Source: Micromonospora echinaurantiaca (lineage in GTDB: Bacteria; Actinomycetota; Actinomycetes; Mycobacteriales; Micromonosporaceae). From it: a stretch of 64,000 nucleotides of DNA. Positions 8,736-17,571 of the stretch are shown one piece after another. The notes beneath the pieces are model-generated. The model worked only from the letters and a program-made list of their open reading frames with translations, had not been told where the DNA came from and made no database searches. The stretch is from assembly GCF_900090235.1 (NCBI RefSeq), contig NZ_LT607750.1, positions 558,001 through 622,000 of the forward strand, read 5' to 3'. The translations under genes and the position numbers were made by a program. The first letter of the stretch is position 1, and each line of letters starts with the position of its first letter.

Positions 8736-10868
8736 TCAGCCGACGATGCGGTCGGAGGGTGGAGTGAACTGGCGGGTGGGTTTGCCCTTGAGCGCGTCGC
8801 GGAGGGTCTCCGCGACCGCGGCGATCGGGATCTGGGACTGGCCGTCGCCGACCGCGTTGAACGGGTTGTCCGGGTCGGAGATGAAGCTCGCCGCGGCCAG
8901 CTCCGGGGTGTAGCCGACGAACCAGGCGGATCGGGTGCTGTCCGTGGTACCCGTCTTGCCGGCCACCGGCCGCCCGACCGTGCCCCGCACGCTGTCCGCC
9001 GTCGACCAGCCGCCGCAGCTTCCGCGCGCCGGGGTGTCCCCGGTGGGGCAGCGGGCGGCGTCGGTGGCGGCCCGGGCCGCGTCCGCGCTCACCACCTGTC
9101 GGCAGCGTGGCTTGGCGACCTCGCGCTCGATCCCGCCGGCGGTCCGGTACGTGGTCGGCGTGCCGTCCCGGTTGTGGATCGACTGCACCGGGATCGCCTC
9201 GCAGTACCGCCCGTCCGCGGCGATGGCCGCGTACGCGTTGGCCATCTCCAGCGGGGTGGCGTCGGAGACCCCCAGGGTGAACGCACCCCACTTCGGTGCC
9301 TTGCTCGGAGAGGCGTGTTCCCGGTCGACGTCGGTGCGCCAGCGCAGCCCGAGCTGCTCGGCGAGGCGGACGCCCTTCTCCGCGCCGATCTGCTCCTCCA
9401 GCCACACGAAGTACGTGTTCACCGACTTGCCGAAGCCGGACCACATGGTCTGGTTACCGGACATCGCGCCGCTGGCGTTGGACGGCGCCCAGCCGTCGTA
9501 GACCTCGGAGCGGTACTTGTACGGGGCGTTGAACGAGGTGGACAGCGGCATGCCCTCGTTGAGCGCGGCCAGCATCGGGAACATCTTGAACGTCGATCCG
9601 GCCTGGTAGCCCGGCAGGCTGCCGCCGCCGAGTAGGGGCGCCACCGTGTTCGGGTAGTTCGCCTTCGTCGTCGGGCCGGCCTCCGGGTTGGAGCTGGGCG
9701 GGTTCTCGGCCAGGTCCAGCGAGTAGGTCCGGTTCACCGCCATCGCCTTCACCCGCCCGGTGCCCGGCTCGGAGACCACGATGCCGTTGGCGAACGGGCT
9801 GCCGGTGCCCTCCTTCGCGCCGACGTTCTTCTCGGCCGCCTCCTGGATCTTCGGGTCCAGGCTCAGCACGATCCGGTAGCCGCCCCGGCGCAGCTTGTCC
9901 ATCCGCTCCAGCCGGTTGTCCCCGAACGCGGGCTGCGCGCTCCACCAGTTCTTCAGGTAGTCGCAGGCGAAGCCCCAGCTGTTCCACTTCTCCGGGATCG
10001 AGGCGCAGTCGTTCGGCGGGTAGCTCAGCTTGAGCCGGATCGGTTCGCTCTTGGCCCGCGCCGCGTCGGTGGGGGAGACGTAGCCGAGCTGGGCCATCCG
10101 GTCCAGCACGTAGTTGCGCCGGGCGGTGGCGTCCTTCTGGTCCGAGCTGGCCGGGTCGTACTCGGACGGGGACTTGACCAGGCCGGCGAGGGTGGCCGCC
10201 TCGACGGGGGTGAGGTCCTTCGGGGTCTTGGAGAAGAAGATCTCGCTCGCCGCGTAGATGCCGTACGCCCGGTGGCCGAAGTACGCCGAGTTCAGGTAGC
10301 GCTCCAGGATCTCCTCCTTGCTCAGCTCCTTCTCCAGGTCGAGCGCCATCCGCATCTCGCGGATCTTGCGCAGGCTGGTCTGCTGGGTGGCCTCCTGGAC
10401 CTCCTTCGGGGTCTTCGCGCTGTCCCGCAGCGCCATCCGGACGTACTGCATGGTCAGCGTGGAGGCGCCCTGGGAGACGCCGCTGGAGCGGGCGTTGGCC
10501 ACGAAGGCGCGGGCGACGCCCTTCGGGTCGACGCCGTGGTGCTGGTAGAAGCGTGAGTCCTCGGCAGCGACGATCGCCTGCTGGATGTTCGGCGACATGT
10601 CGGCCAGCTTGGTGTACTGCCGGTACTCCTCGTAGAACATCGTCAGCACGGTCTTGCCGTCCGGCGCGTACAGGTACGACGTCTCGGCGGGCAGGGCGAC
10701 CGTCAGGATCTTGGTCTTGTGCTCCAGCGCGTGCGCGGTGACCTTGGCGCCGATGCCGGTGGCGGCGGCCAACGGATAGGCCACGGCGGCGATCACGATG
10801 CCGGCGATCAGACCGGCGCGGACGAGGGGAAGGAGACGACCAGCGGCAGCAAGGGGTCGGTTGCTCAC
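8736..10868 (-). CDS. Bifunctional penicillin-binding protein (transglycosylase/transpeptidase)
   Basis: A class A PBP of 710 residues. A cytoplasmic tail and one membrane helix (about 15-35, GLIAGIVIAAVAYPLAAATG) are followed by a GT51 glycosyltransferase domain with EDSRFYQHHGVDP, where the first E is the catalytic glutamate, and QGASTLTMQ. The transpeptidase domain has the three expected motifs: STFK with the acylated serine, SVN, and KTGTT. It polymerises and crosslinks peptidoglycan outside the membrane. The GTG at 10868 starts just after the AT-rich region shared with the divergent cobC gene. There is no PASTA domain at the C-terminus. Confidence 0.93.
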   Translation of the reverse strand: MSNRPLAAAGRLLPLVRAGLIAGIVIAAVAYPLAAATGIGAKVTAHALEHKTKILTVALPAETSYLYAPDGKTVLTMFYEEYRQYTKLADMSPNIQQAIVAAEDSRFYQHHGVDPKGVARAFVANARSSGVSQGASTLTMQYVRMALRDSAKTPKEVQEATQQTSLRKIREMRMALDLEKELSKEEILERYLNSAYFGHRAYGIYAASEIFFSKTPKDLTPVEAATLAGLVKSPSEYDPASSDQKDATARRNYVLDRMAQLGYVSPTDAARAKSEPIRLKLSYPPNDCASIPEKWNSWGFACDYLKNWWSAQPAFGDNRLERMDKLRRGGYRIVLSLDPKIQEAAEKNVGAKEGTGSPFANGIVVSEPGTGRVKAMAVNRTYSLDLAENPPSSNPEAGPTTKANYPNTVAPLLGGGSLPGYQAGSTFKMFPMLAALNEGMPLSTSFNAPYKYRSEVYDGWAPSNASGAMSGNQTMWSGFGKSVNTYFVWLEEQIGAEKGVRLAEQLGLRWRTDVDREHASPSKAPKWGAFTLGVSDATPLEMANAYAAIAADGRYCEAIPVQSIHNRDGTPTTYRTAGGIEREVAKPRCRQVVSADAARAATDAARCPTGDTPARGSCGGWSTADSVRGTVGRPVAGKTGTTDSTRSAWFVGYTPELAAASFISDPDNPFNAVGDGQSQIPIAAVAETLRDALKGKPTRQFTPPSDRIVG

Positions 10869-10920
10869 ACGGCCAAGTTATGACATTTCCGATTCATCCA
10901 TGAGAAGTATTCATAAACGC
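10869..10920. promoter_or_regulatory. AT-rich promoter region between divergent PBP and cobC genes
   Basis: About 50 bp with far lower G+C than its surroundings lie directly before the PBP gene. On the minus strand ATGAAT occurs twice, about 18 bp apart. It probably holds the PBP promoter. No recognised operator was found. Confidence 0.4.
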
Positions 10921-10977
10921 CGTGGGTGGTGACGCGTCTTACGCCGGGACACGCTGTCCCGTGGGCCGCCTTCCCGG

Positions 10978-10983
10978 CAGGAT
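10978..10983 (+). promoter_or_regulatory. Likely -10 box (CAGGAT) for leaderless cobC transcript
   Basis: CAGGAT lies 7 nt before the ATG at 10991, supporting that start over the upstream one at 10922. Confidence 0.45.
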
Positions 10984-10990
10984 CGCGGTC

Positions 10991-12088
10991 ATGCGCGGTC
11001 AGCCGATCGGGGCGCCCACCGGCGTCGGGCCCGACCCCGCCCACGAACCCGACCTCGCCCACCACGGCGACGCGGAGGTGGGCGAGGGTCTGGTCGACCT
11101 CGCCGTCAACGTCCGCACCGCCCCGATGCCAGCCTGGCTGGCCGAGCCGATCACCGCGTCGCTGGCCGACCTCGCCCGCTACCCCGACCCCGCGCCGGCC
11201 CGGGCCGCCGTCGCCGCCCGGCACGGCCGGCCCCCGGCGGAGGTGCTGCTCACCGCCGGCGCGGCCGAGGGCTTCGTGCTGCTCGCCCAGGCGCTGCGCG
11301 GGGTACGCCGGCCGGTGGTGGTGCACCCCCAGTTCACCGAACCGGAGGCCGCGCTCCGGGCCGCCGGCCATCAGGTCGAACGGGTGCTGCTCGACCCCGC
11401 CGACGGCTTCCGGCTCGACCCGGCCCGGGTGCCCGCGGACGCCGACCTCGTCATGATCGGCAACCCCACCAACCCGACCTCGGTGCTGCACCCCGCCGCC
11501 GATCTGGCCGCGCTGGCCCGCCCGGGTCGGGTGCTGGTGGTCGACGAGGCGTTCGCCGACACCACCGCCGCGCCCGGCGTACCCGGCGAGCCGGAGTCCC
11601 TGGCCGCCCGGCGGGACCTGCCCGGCCTGCTGGTGGTGCGCAGCCTCACCAAGACCTGGGGACTGGCCGGGCTGCGCATCGGCTACCTGCTCGGCACCGC
11701 ACCGCTGCTCGACCGGCTGACCGCCGTGCAGCCGCTCTGGGCGGTCTCCACCCCCGCGCTGGCCGCCGCGGCCGCCTGCGCCGGTCCCGCCGCGGTCCAG
11801 GCCGAGCGCGCGATCGCCGCCCGCCTCGCGGCCGACCGCGACCACCTGGTCGCCCGCCTGTCGGCCCTGCCGGGGGTACGCGTCGCCGGCCGCCCGGCCA
11901 GCGCGTTCGTGCTGGTCCAACTGCCCGGCGCCGCCGCCGTACGAGCCGCCCTGCGGGAGCGCGGCTGGGCGGTACGCCGGGGCGACACCTTCCCGGGCCT
12001 CGGCCCCGACTGGCTGCGGATCGCCGTTCGCGACCTGGCCACCACCGACGCGTTCACCGAGGTACTGGCGCAGATCCTGGAGGCATGA
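10991..12088 (+). CDS. cobC: PLP-dependent aminotransferase of cobalamin synthesis (CobC/CobD, threonine-phosphate decarboxylase type)
   Basis: A fold-type I PLP enzyme of 365 residues. The cofactor lysine is in SLTKTWGLAGLRIGY, and IGNPTNPTS and VVDEAFADT are the other PLP contacts. It resembles the histidinol-phosphate aminotransferase-like CobC/CobD proteins that supply the aminopropanol arm of cobalamin. Its place next to cobT and cobA/cysG supports this. The ATG at 10991 (MRGQPIGAPTG) is chosen because a -10 box lies 7 nt upstream and the longer upstream reading lacks family character. The stop overlaps the cobT start as ATGA. Confidence 0.85.
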   Translation: MRGQPIGAPTGVGPDPAHEPDLAHHGDAEVGEGLVDLAVNVRTAPMPAWLAEPITASLADLARYPDPAPARAAVAARHGRPPAEVLLTAGAAEGFVLLAQALRGVRRPVVVHPQFTEPEAALRAAGHQVERVLLDPADGFRLDPARVPADADLVMIGNPTNPTSVLHPAADLAALARPGRVLVVDEAFADTTAAPGVPGEPESLAARRDLPGLLVVRSLTKTWGLAGLRIGYLLGTAPLLDRLTAVQPLWAVSTPALAAAAACAGPAAVQAERAIAARLAADRDHLVARLSALPGVRVAGRPASAFVLVQLPGAAAVRAALRERGWAVRRGDTFPGLGPDWLRIAVRDLATTDAFTEVLAQILEA

Positions 12089-13158
12089 TGCTGGAGACCA
12101 CGATCGCGGCGATCCGGCCGCTGGACGAGCCGGCGATGGCCGCCGCCCGGGAACTGCAGGGCCGGCTGACCAAGCCCGCCGGTTCGCTCGGCGCGCTGGA
12201 GGAACTCTCGGTACGCCTCGCCGGCCTGGCCGGGGCCTGCCCGCCGCCGCTGCCCGAGCCGGCCGCGGTGGCGATCTTCGCCGGTGACCACGGCGTACAC
12301 GCCCAGGGGGTGACCCCCTGGCCGCAGGAGGTCACCGCCCAGATGATCGGCAACTTCCTGGCCGGCGGCGCGGTGGTGAACGCGTTCGCCCGGCAGGCCG
12401 GCGCCACGGTCACCGTGGTCGACGTCGGAGTGGCCACCCCGGTGCCCGCCGCCCCGGCGAGCGACGCCGGCGCGCCCCGGCTGGTGGCGGCGAACGTCCG
12501 GGCCGGCACCCGGGACCTGGCGGTGACCGCCGCGCTCACCCGGGAGGAGGTTCGGGCCGCGGTGGAGACCGGCATCCGGGTGGCCGGCGACCTGATCGAC
12601 GCCGGGGCGGGCATCCTGCTCACCGGTGATATGGGCATCGGCAACACCACCCCGGCGGCCGCGCTGATCGCCGCGTTCACCGGAGTCGACCCGGCGGAGA
12701 CGACCGGTCGGGGCACCGGCGTGGACGACCCGACGTACCAGCGGAAGATCGGCGTGGTGCGGGACGCCCTGCGCCGGCACCGGCCCGACCCGGCCGACCC
12801 GCTGGGCGTGCTGGCCGTCGTCGGCGGCCTGGAGCACGCCGCCCTCGCCGGGCTGATCCTCGGCGCCGCCGCCCGCCGCACGCCGGTGCTGCTGGACGGG
12901 GTGATCGCGGTCTCCGCCGCGCTCGCCGCCGCCGCCTTCGCGCCGGACGCCACCGGGGCGATGGTCGCCGGCCACCGCTCCGCCGAGCCCGGCGCCACGG
13001 TCGCGCTGCGTCGGCTCGGCCTCGACCCCCTGATCGACCTCGGGCTGCGCCTCGGCGAGGGCACCGGTGCGCTGCTCGCGCTGCCGGTGGTCACCGGCGC
13101 GGTCCGGGTGCTGCACGAGGTGGCCACCTTCGACTCGGCCGGGGTGGCCGAGAAGTGA
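12085..13158 (+). CDS. cobT: Nicotinate-nucleotide--dimethylbenzimidazole phosphoribosyltransferase
   Basis: The protein has 357 residues, the usual CobT length. The signature GDMGIGNTTPAAALIAA is clear, as are AIFAGDHGVHAQGV near the N-terminus and LGLRLGEGTGA near the C-terminus. It makes alpha-ribazole phosphate, the lower ligand precursor of cobalamin. The start overlaps the cobC stop (ATGA), with a second ATG one codon later. Its own stop overlaps the GTG of a short repeat-encoded ORF that begins the MIRU-like array, so the next enzyme gene is reached only through that array. Confidence 0.95.
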   Translation: MMLETTIAAIRPLDEPAMAAARELQGRLTKPAGSLGALEELSVRLAGLAGACPPPLPEPAAVAIFAGDHGVHAQGVTPWPQEVTAQMIGNFLAGGAVVNAFARQAGATVTVVDVGVATPVPAAPASDAGAPRLVAANVRAGTRDLAVTAALTREEVRAAVETGIRVAGDLIDAGAGILLTGDMGIGNTTPAAALIAAFTGVDPAETTGRGTGVDDPTYQRKIGVVRDALRRHRPDPADPLGVLAVVGGLEHAALAGLILGAAARRTPVLLDGVIAVSAALAAAAFAPDATGAMVAGHRSAEPGATVALRRLGLDPLIDLGLRLGEGTGALLALPVVTGAVRVLHEVATFDSAGVAEK

Positions 13159-13376
13159 GCACGCTGGGCAGCGTGGCGCCGCACGCCGGTGGAAAGCGCA
13201 GCGGAGTGCCGGCATGAGCGAGCGTCAGCGAGCGAATCATCGGCTCAGCGCGGAGGTGCCTCATGGCGGCACGGAGCGCAGCGGAGTGCCGGCATGAGCG
13301 AGCGTCAGCGAGCGAATCATCGGCTCAGCGCGGAGGTGCCTCATGGCGGCACGGAGCGCAGCGGAGTACCGGCATG
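13155..13376 (+). repeat. MIRU-like array between cobT and cobA/cysG (59 + 80 + 80 bp units)
   Basis: Three units run head to tail. A shortened 59-bp unit starts with GTGAGC at 13155, and two 80-bp units start with ATGAGC at 13214 and 13294; the last leads into the ATG of cobA at 13374. The two 80-bp units differ at one base (13367). Each unit ends in GCGGAGTGCCGGC or a close variant, giving a GGAG ribosome site 7 nt before the next ATG. Each is an open mini-ORF (20, 27 and 27 codons; the long ones begin MSERQRANHRL) whose TGA overlaps the next ATG as ATGA. The first GTG overlaps the cobT stop. The array thus chains translation from cobT to cobA. The same family recurs at 36130. Confidence 0.9.
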
Positions 13377-14603
13377 AGCGGCAATCCGTACCCGCTCGGG
13401 CTGCGGCTGGCCGGGCGGCGGGTGGTCGTGGTGGGCGGCGGGGCCGTCGCCACCCGGCGGGTGCCGGCCCTGCTCGACGCCGGCGCCGACGTCCTGCTGG
13501 TCGCCCCGGAGCTGACCCCGGCGCTGCGGGCGCACGCCGACGCCGGCCGGCTGCACTGGGCGCCGCGCCGGTTCGCCCCCGACGACCTGGACGGGGCCTG
13601 GCTGGTCCAGGTCGCGGTCGACGACCCGATTGCCGCCGCGTCGGTCAGCGCGGCCGCCGCCGAGCGGCGCATCTTCTGCGTACGCGCCGACGACCGGGCG
13701 GCCGCCACCGCGTGGACCCCGGCGGTGACCCGGCACGGCCCGGTCACCGTGGCCGTGCTCGGCGGCGGCGACCCGCGCCGGGCGATGAGCGTGCGCGACG
13801 CGGTGCGGGACCTGCTCACCGCCCGGATCGAGACGGCCCCGGCCGGAACGGCGACCGGTGCCGCGGCCGGCCGGGTCGCGCTGGTCGGTGCCGGGCCGGG
13901 CGACCCGGAGCTGATCACCGTCAAGGGCTGGCGGCTGCTCACCGCGGCCGACGTGGTGGTCGCCGACCGGCTGGTCCCCGGGCTGCTCCTCGACGAACTG
14001 CGCGCCGACGTGGAACTGGTCGACGCCTCGAAGATCCCGTACGGGCCGGCCCGCGCGCAGGAGGAGATCAACCGGATCCTGGTGGACCGGGCGCTGGCCG
14101 GGAGGTTCGTGGTCCGGCTCAAGGGCGGCGATCCGTACGTCTTCGGGCGGGGCGGTGAGGAGCTGCTCGCCTGCGCGGCGGCCGGTGTGCCGGTGACCGT
14201 GGTGCCGGGGGTGACCAGCTCGATCGCCGCGCCGGCGGTGGCCGGCATCCCGGTCACCCACCGGGCGGTGGCGCACGAGTTCACAGTGGTCTCCGGGCAC
14301 GTCGCGCCGGACTCGCCGGCCTCGCTGGTGCGCTGGGAGCACCTGGCCGGGCTGCGCGGCACCCTGGTGATCCTGATGGGCCTGAAGAACCTGGCCGAGA
14401 TCACCGCCACGCTGATCGCGCACGGCCGGCCCGGGCAGACGCCGGCCGCGGTGGTGCAGGAGGCCACCACCGGCGCCCAGCGCGTGCTCCGGTCCACGCT
14501 CGCCTCGGTCGCGGCGGACGTGACCGGGGCGGGGCTGCGCCCGCCGGCGGTGGTGGTGGTCGGCGACGTCGTGCCGGTGCTCTCGTCGGTCCCGCTCGCC
14601 TGA
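13374..14603 (+). CDS. cobA/cysG: Uroporphyrinogen-III C-methyltransferase fused to siroheme synthase N-terminal domain
   Basis: A two-domain CysG-like protein of 409 residues. Residues about 1-155 form an NAD-dependent precorrin-2 dehydrogenase-like domain with GRRVVVVGGGAVATRR. Residues about 160-405 form the SAM-dependent uroporphyrinogen-III methyltransferase, with LVGAGPGDPELITVKG and RLKGGDPYVFGRGGEE. It makes precorrin-2 and may oxidise it toward siroheme. The start is the ATG ending the repeat array, since family homology begins at once (MSGNPYPLGLRLAGRR). Long readings through the array are artefacts of the repeat. Confidence 0.92.
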   Translation: MSGNPYPLGLRLAGRRVVVVGGGAVATRRVPALLDAGADVLLVAPELTPALRAHADAGRLHWAPRRFAPDDLDGAWLVQVAVDDPIAAASVSAAAAERRIFCVRADDRAAATAWTPAVTRHGPVTVAVLGGGDPRRAMSVRDAVRDLLTARIETAPAGTATGAAAGRVALVGAGPGDPELITVKGWRLLTAADVVVADRLVPGLLLDELRADVELVDASKIPYGPARAQEEINRILVDRALAGRFVVRLKGGDPYVFGRGGEELLACAAAGVPVTVVPGVTSSIAAPAVAGIPVTHRAVAHEFTVVSGHVAPDSPASLVRWEHLAGLRGTLVILMGLKNLAEITATLIAHGRPGQTPAAVVQEATTGAQRVLRSTLASVAADVTGAGLRPPAVVVVGDVVPVLSSVPLA

Positions 14604-14668
14604 TCCTCGCCGCCGGGCTCGTCATCCGGGCCGGGCTTGGGCTGCTGGTCGTCGTCGGCTGGGGTCGG

Positions 14669-14739
14669 GGGTTTCCGGGGAGCCCACTCGCTCGGGCGGT
14701 CAGGCTTGATCCCTCCGCGAGTGGGCTCCCCGGAAACCC
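14669..14739. repeat. Conserved-loop hairpin element, copy 1
   Basis: A perfect 23-bp inverted repeat (14669-14691 with 14717-14739) encloses a 25-nt loop. The loop matches copy 2 (39980-40053) apart from one missing base, and contains CAGGCTTGATCCCTCC. The arms differ between copies, but the changes mostly compensate. The right flank (GTCGTGGGC and GTCCG) is shared too. It lies between the convergent cobA/cysG and otsB genes and could act as a terminator here, but copy 2 lies inside an operon. Confidence 0.85.
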
Positions 14740-14843
14740 TGTCGTGGGCGCGGTCCGTTCGTCGTCTCCGACTTGATCGACTTCTTGTCGGCGATGTGGC
14801 GGGGTCGGTGCGGCTCGGATGCCGCGATGTCGGTGGTATGGAG

Positions 14844-14895
14844 TTGATCTCTGCGCTTGATCTCTGCGCTTGATCTCTGCGCTTCGGCTCTGCGC
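14844..14895. repeat. 13-bp tandem repeat (four units)
   Basis: TTGATCTCTGCGC occurs three times exactly (14844-14882), then a degenerate fourth unit TTCGGCTCTGCGC (14883-14895). It lies in the noncoding stretch between convergent genes. No function is apparent. Confidence 0.85.
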
Positions 14896-14914
14896 TTCGG
14901 AGGGTGCGTGGACG

Positions 14915-14952
14915 CGACGGCGGCCGGAGACACGGGTCTCCGGCCGCCGTCG
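14915..14952 (-). terminator. Terminator hairpin after the trehalose operon
   Basis: A perfect 17-bp stem (14915-14931 with 14936-14952) with a 4-nt loop lies 12 bp past the stop of the otsB fusion on the minus strand. Confidence 0.7.
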
Positions 14953-14964
14953 TGGTGCGTCAGG

Positions 14965-17571
14965 TCACTGCTTGAGCATGTTGTCCAGCAGCAGGGCGCA
15001 GCGGACCACGCCGAGGTGGCTGTAGGCCTGCGGATGGTTGCCCAGTCCGCGCTCGGCCAGCGGGTCGTACTGCTCGGGGAGCAGCCCGGTCGGCCCGGCG
15101 GTGTCGATCATCTGGGCGAACAGGTCCTCGGCGTCGTCCCGCCGGCCGGTGCGCAGGTACGCCTCGACCAGCCAGGCGGTGCAGATGTGGAAGCCACCCT
15201 CGCGGCCGGGCAGGCCGTCGTCCCAGTGGTACCGGTAGACCACCGGGCCGCTGCGCAGGTCGGCCTCGATCTTGAGCACGGTGGAGAGGAAACGCGGGTT
15301 GTCGCCGGGGAGCAGGCCGGACAGGCCGATCCAGAGCGACGAGGCGTCCATGTCCTCGTCCCCGTACGCGACGCTGTACGCCTCGGCGTGCTCGTGCCAG
15401 CCGTACTCCAGCACGTTGGCGCCGATCCGGTCGCGCAGCTCCACCCACTCGGGCCGGTCGTCGCCGCCGTGCTGGCGGACCACGTGCAGCGCCCGGTCGA
15501 CGGTCATCCAGCACATCGTCTTCGAGAAGATGTGGTGCCGCGGCGGGAGGCGGGCCTCCCAGATGCCGTGGTCGGGCTCGTGCCAGCGGCGACGGACCGC
15601 CTCGACCATGTTCTCCAGCACCCGCCACTCGTCGTCCCGCACCGAGCCGCGGGCGTCGGCGACGGCGGCGATCAGGTCGGCCACCGGGCCGAAGACGTCC
15701 AGCTGGAGCTGGTGGTTGGCGAGGTTGCCGACCCGCACCGGCCGGGAGCCGGCATAGCCGGGCAGGGTGTCGATGACCGCCTCGGCGCCCAGCTCGTAGC
15801 CGTCCACCGTGTAGAGCGGGTGCAGCCGCTCGGGGTGCCCGCCGGTGCGCTCGACGACGCCGTCGATCCACCGCAACAGCCCCTCGGCCTCCTCGATCGA
15901 ACCGAGGTCGACCAGCGCCCGGGCGGTCAGCGCCGCGTCGCGCAGCCAGCAGTACCGGTAGTCCCAGTTGCGGACCCCGCCCAGTTCCTCCGGCAGCGAG
16001 GTGGTCGCCGCGGCCAGGATCGAGCCGGTCGCCTGGTGGCAGAGCGCGCGCAGGGTCAGTGCGCTGCGGGCGACCAGGTCCCGCGCGGTGTTCGGCAGCC
16101 GCAGCGAGGCCACCCAGTCCTTCCAGGGCTGCTCGGCCGCGGCCTGACGCTCGTGGATCGACAGCCGGTGGTGTTCCAGGCTCTGCGTGCCGAAGCGCAT
16201 CTCCAGCACCACCTGCCCGCCGGCGGCGCGCAGGTCGACCACCGCCTTGGCGGTCTCGTAGACGCCGTCGCTGGTCACCTCCCACTCGACGCCGGGGGAG
16301 TAGAGCGCGACCGGCTCGTTGGAGCCGAGCACCAGCAGGCCGTCGCCGAGCGGTTGCAGCTGGACGGCCACCTGGCCGAACTCGGGCCGGGGCGCGAACT
16401 CCAGGCGGGCCCGGCCGGTGCCGGTGAGCACCCGGATCAGGGTCGAGTCGCCGCTGAGGATGGCCGGGCCGTCCGGGGTGGTCTCGCTGTCCGGCGTGTC
16501 GAGCCAGTCGGTGACGGTCAGGCCCGACCAGCGGGTCTCCACGGTCATCGTGCCGGAGCGGTACCGCTGGCCGAGCGGGATGCCGCCGCGCTCCGGCGCC
16601 ACGCTGAAGTGGCCGGCCGGGCTGCCGCCGACCAGGTCGGCGAAGATCGCCGCCGAGTCCGGCTTGGGGTGGCAGAGCCAGGTGACCTTGGCGTCCGGGG
16701 TGAGCAGCGCGACGGTACGGCCGTTGGCCAGCATCGAGTGCCGCTCGATCGGCACCGCCCGCTCGCCGAAGAGCCAGTGCCGGCGGGTCTCCAGCAGCAG
16801 CCCGAGGGCCCGCGCCGCCTCGATCGGCTCGGCGACCCGGTACTGCGCCTGGGTGTCGCCGGGCCCGATCTTGATGCCGACGTCCGGCCCGTGCAGGTTG
16901 CCGAAGGCGTTCTCGTCGGTGACGTCGTCGCCGATGAAGAGCACGGCGCTGGCGGAGAGCTGGGTGCGCAGCTGGTCGACAGCGGTGCCCTTGTGGGTGG
17001 CCACCACCGACAGCTCGATGACCTCCTTGCCCTGGGTGACCGTGACGCCGTCCCAGGTGGCGGGGCCGCTGCGGACCGCCTCGATGGCGGCCGCGGCGAC
17101 CTGCGGGTCCACCCCGCGGGTGTGCACCGCGACGCTGGCCGGCTTGCGCTCCAGCCGGATGCCCGGGTGGGCGGCGGCGATCTGGCGCAGCTCGTCGCGC
17201 AGCCGGGTGCGCACCGCGATCAGCTCGGGGGAGAGCCGCTCGACGAAGCCGATGTCGAACTCGGAGCCGTGGCTGCCGACCAGGTGGACCTCGCTGGGCA
17301 GCCGGGAGAGCGCGGCCAGGTCGCGCAGCGCCCGCCCGGAGACCACCGCCACGGTGGTCTGCGGCAGCGCCGCCAGGGCGCGCACCGCCGCCACCGACTC
17401 GGGCAGCGGTACGGCCTTGCTCGGGTCCTCGACGATCGGCGCCAGCGTGCCGTCGTAGTCGCAGGCGATCAGGAGCTGCGGCACCCGGGCGATCCGGCCG
17501 ATGGCGGTGCGCAGCTCAGCGTCCATCACTCCGGTGACGATGGGCGCTCCGTCGCTGACGGACGTGTTCAC
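14965..17571 (-). CDS. otsB: Trehalose-6-phosphate phosphatase fused to a GH15 glycoside hydrolase
   Basis: A fusion of 868 residues. Residues about 12-250 are a HAD-type trehalose phosphatase: DYDGTLAPI has the nucleophilic aspartate, and [13 protein letters not shown] is the Mg-binding motif. Residues about 280-868 are a GH15 domain, resembling actinobacterial trehalases and glucoamylases, with [19 protein letters not shown] and [11 protein letters not shown]. The first half makes trehalose, and the second may hydrolyse it or another alpha-glucoside. The GTG start overlaps the otsA stop (GTGA) and is preceded by GGCGGAGG. The longer upstream reading simply reads over the end of otsA. A perfect hairpin follows the stop. 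Confidence 0.9.
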   Translation of the reverse strand: MNTSVSDGAPIVTGVMDAELRTAIGRIARVPQLLIACDYDGTLAPIVEDPSKAVPLPESVAAVRALAALPQTTVAVVSGRALRDLAALSRLPSEVHLVGSHGSEFDIGFVERLSPELIAVRTRLRDELRQIAAAHPGIRLERKPASVAVHTRGVDPQVAAAAIEAVRSGPATWDGVTVTQGKEVIELSVVATHKGTAVDQLRTQLSASAVLFIGDDVTDENAFGNLHGPDVGIKIGPGDTQAQYRVAEPIEAARALGLLLETRRHWLFGERAVPIERHSMLANGRTVALLTPDAKVTWLCHPKPDSAAIFADLVGGSPAGHFSVAPERGGIPLGQRYRSGTMTVETRWSGLTVTDWLDTPDSETTPDGPAILSGDSTLIRVLTGTGRARLEFAPRPEFGQVAVQLQPLGDGLLVLGSNEPVALYSPGVEWEVTSDGVYETAKAVVDLRAAGGQVVLEMRFGTQSLEHHRLSIHERQAAAEQPWKDWVASLRLPNTARDLVARSALTLRALCHQATGSILAAATTSLPEELGGVRNWDYRYCWLRDAALTARALVDLGSIEEAEGLLRWIDGVVERTGGHPERLHPLYTVDGYELGAEAVIDTLPGYAGSRPVRVGNLANHQLQLDVFGPVADLIAAVADARGSVRDDEWRVLENMVEAVRRRWHEPDHGIWEARLPPRHHIFSKTMCWMTVDRALHVVRQHGGDDRPEWVELRDRIGANVLEYGWHEHAEAYSVAYGDEDMDASSLWIGLSGLLPGDNPRFLSTVLKIEADLRSGPVVYRYHWDDGLPGREGGFHICTAWLVEAYLRTGRRDDAEDLFAQMIDTAGPTGLLPEQYDPLAERGLGNHPQAYSHLGVVRCALLLDNMLKQ

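Larger units (their letters stand above)
14604..14964. other. Noncoding region between convergent cobA/cysG and otsB genes
   Basis: This 361-bp gap holds the conserved-loop hairpin, a stretch of lower G+C, the 13-bp tandem repeat and the otsB-side terminator. The short frames in it have no coding character and no ribosome sites. I see no gene. Confidence 0.7.

Noticed and set aside
13067..13377. Apparent protein with repeated segments crossing the cobT-cobA junction
   Set aside because: It is the repeat array read in successive frames; the real organisation is overlapping mini-ORFs leading to cobA.
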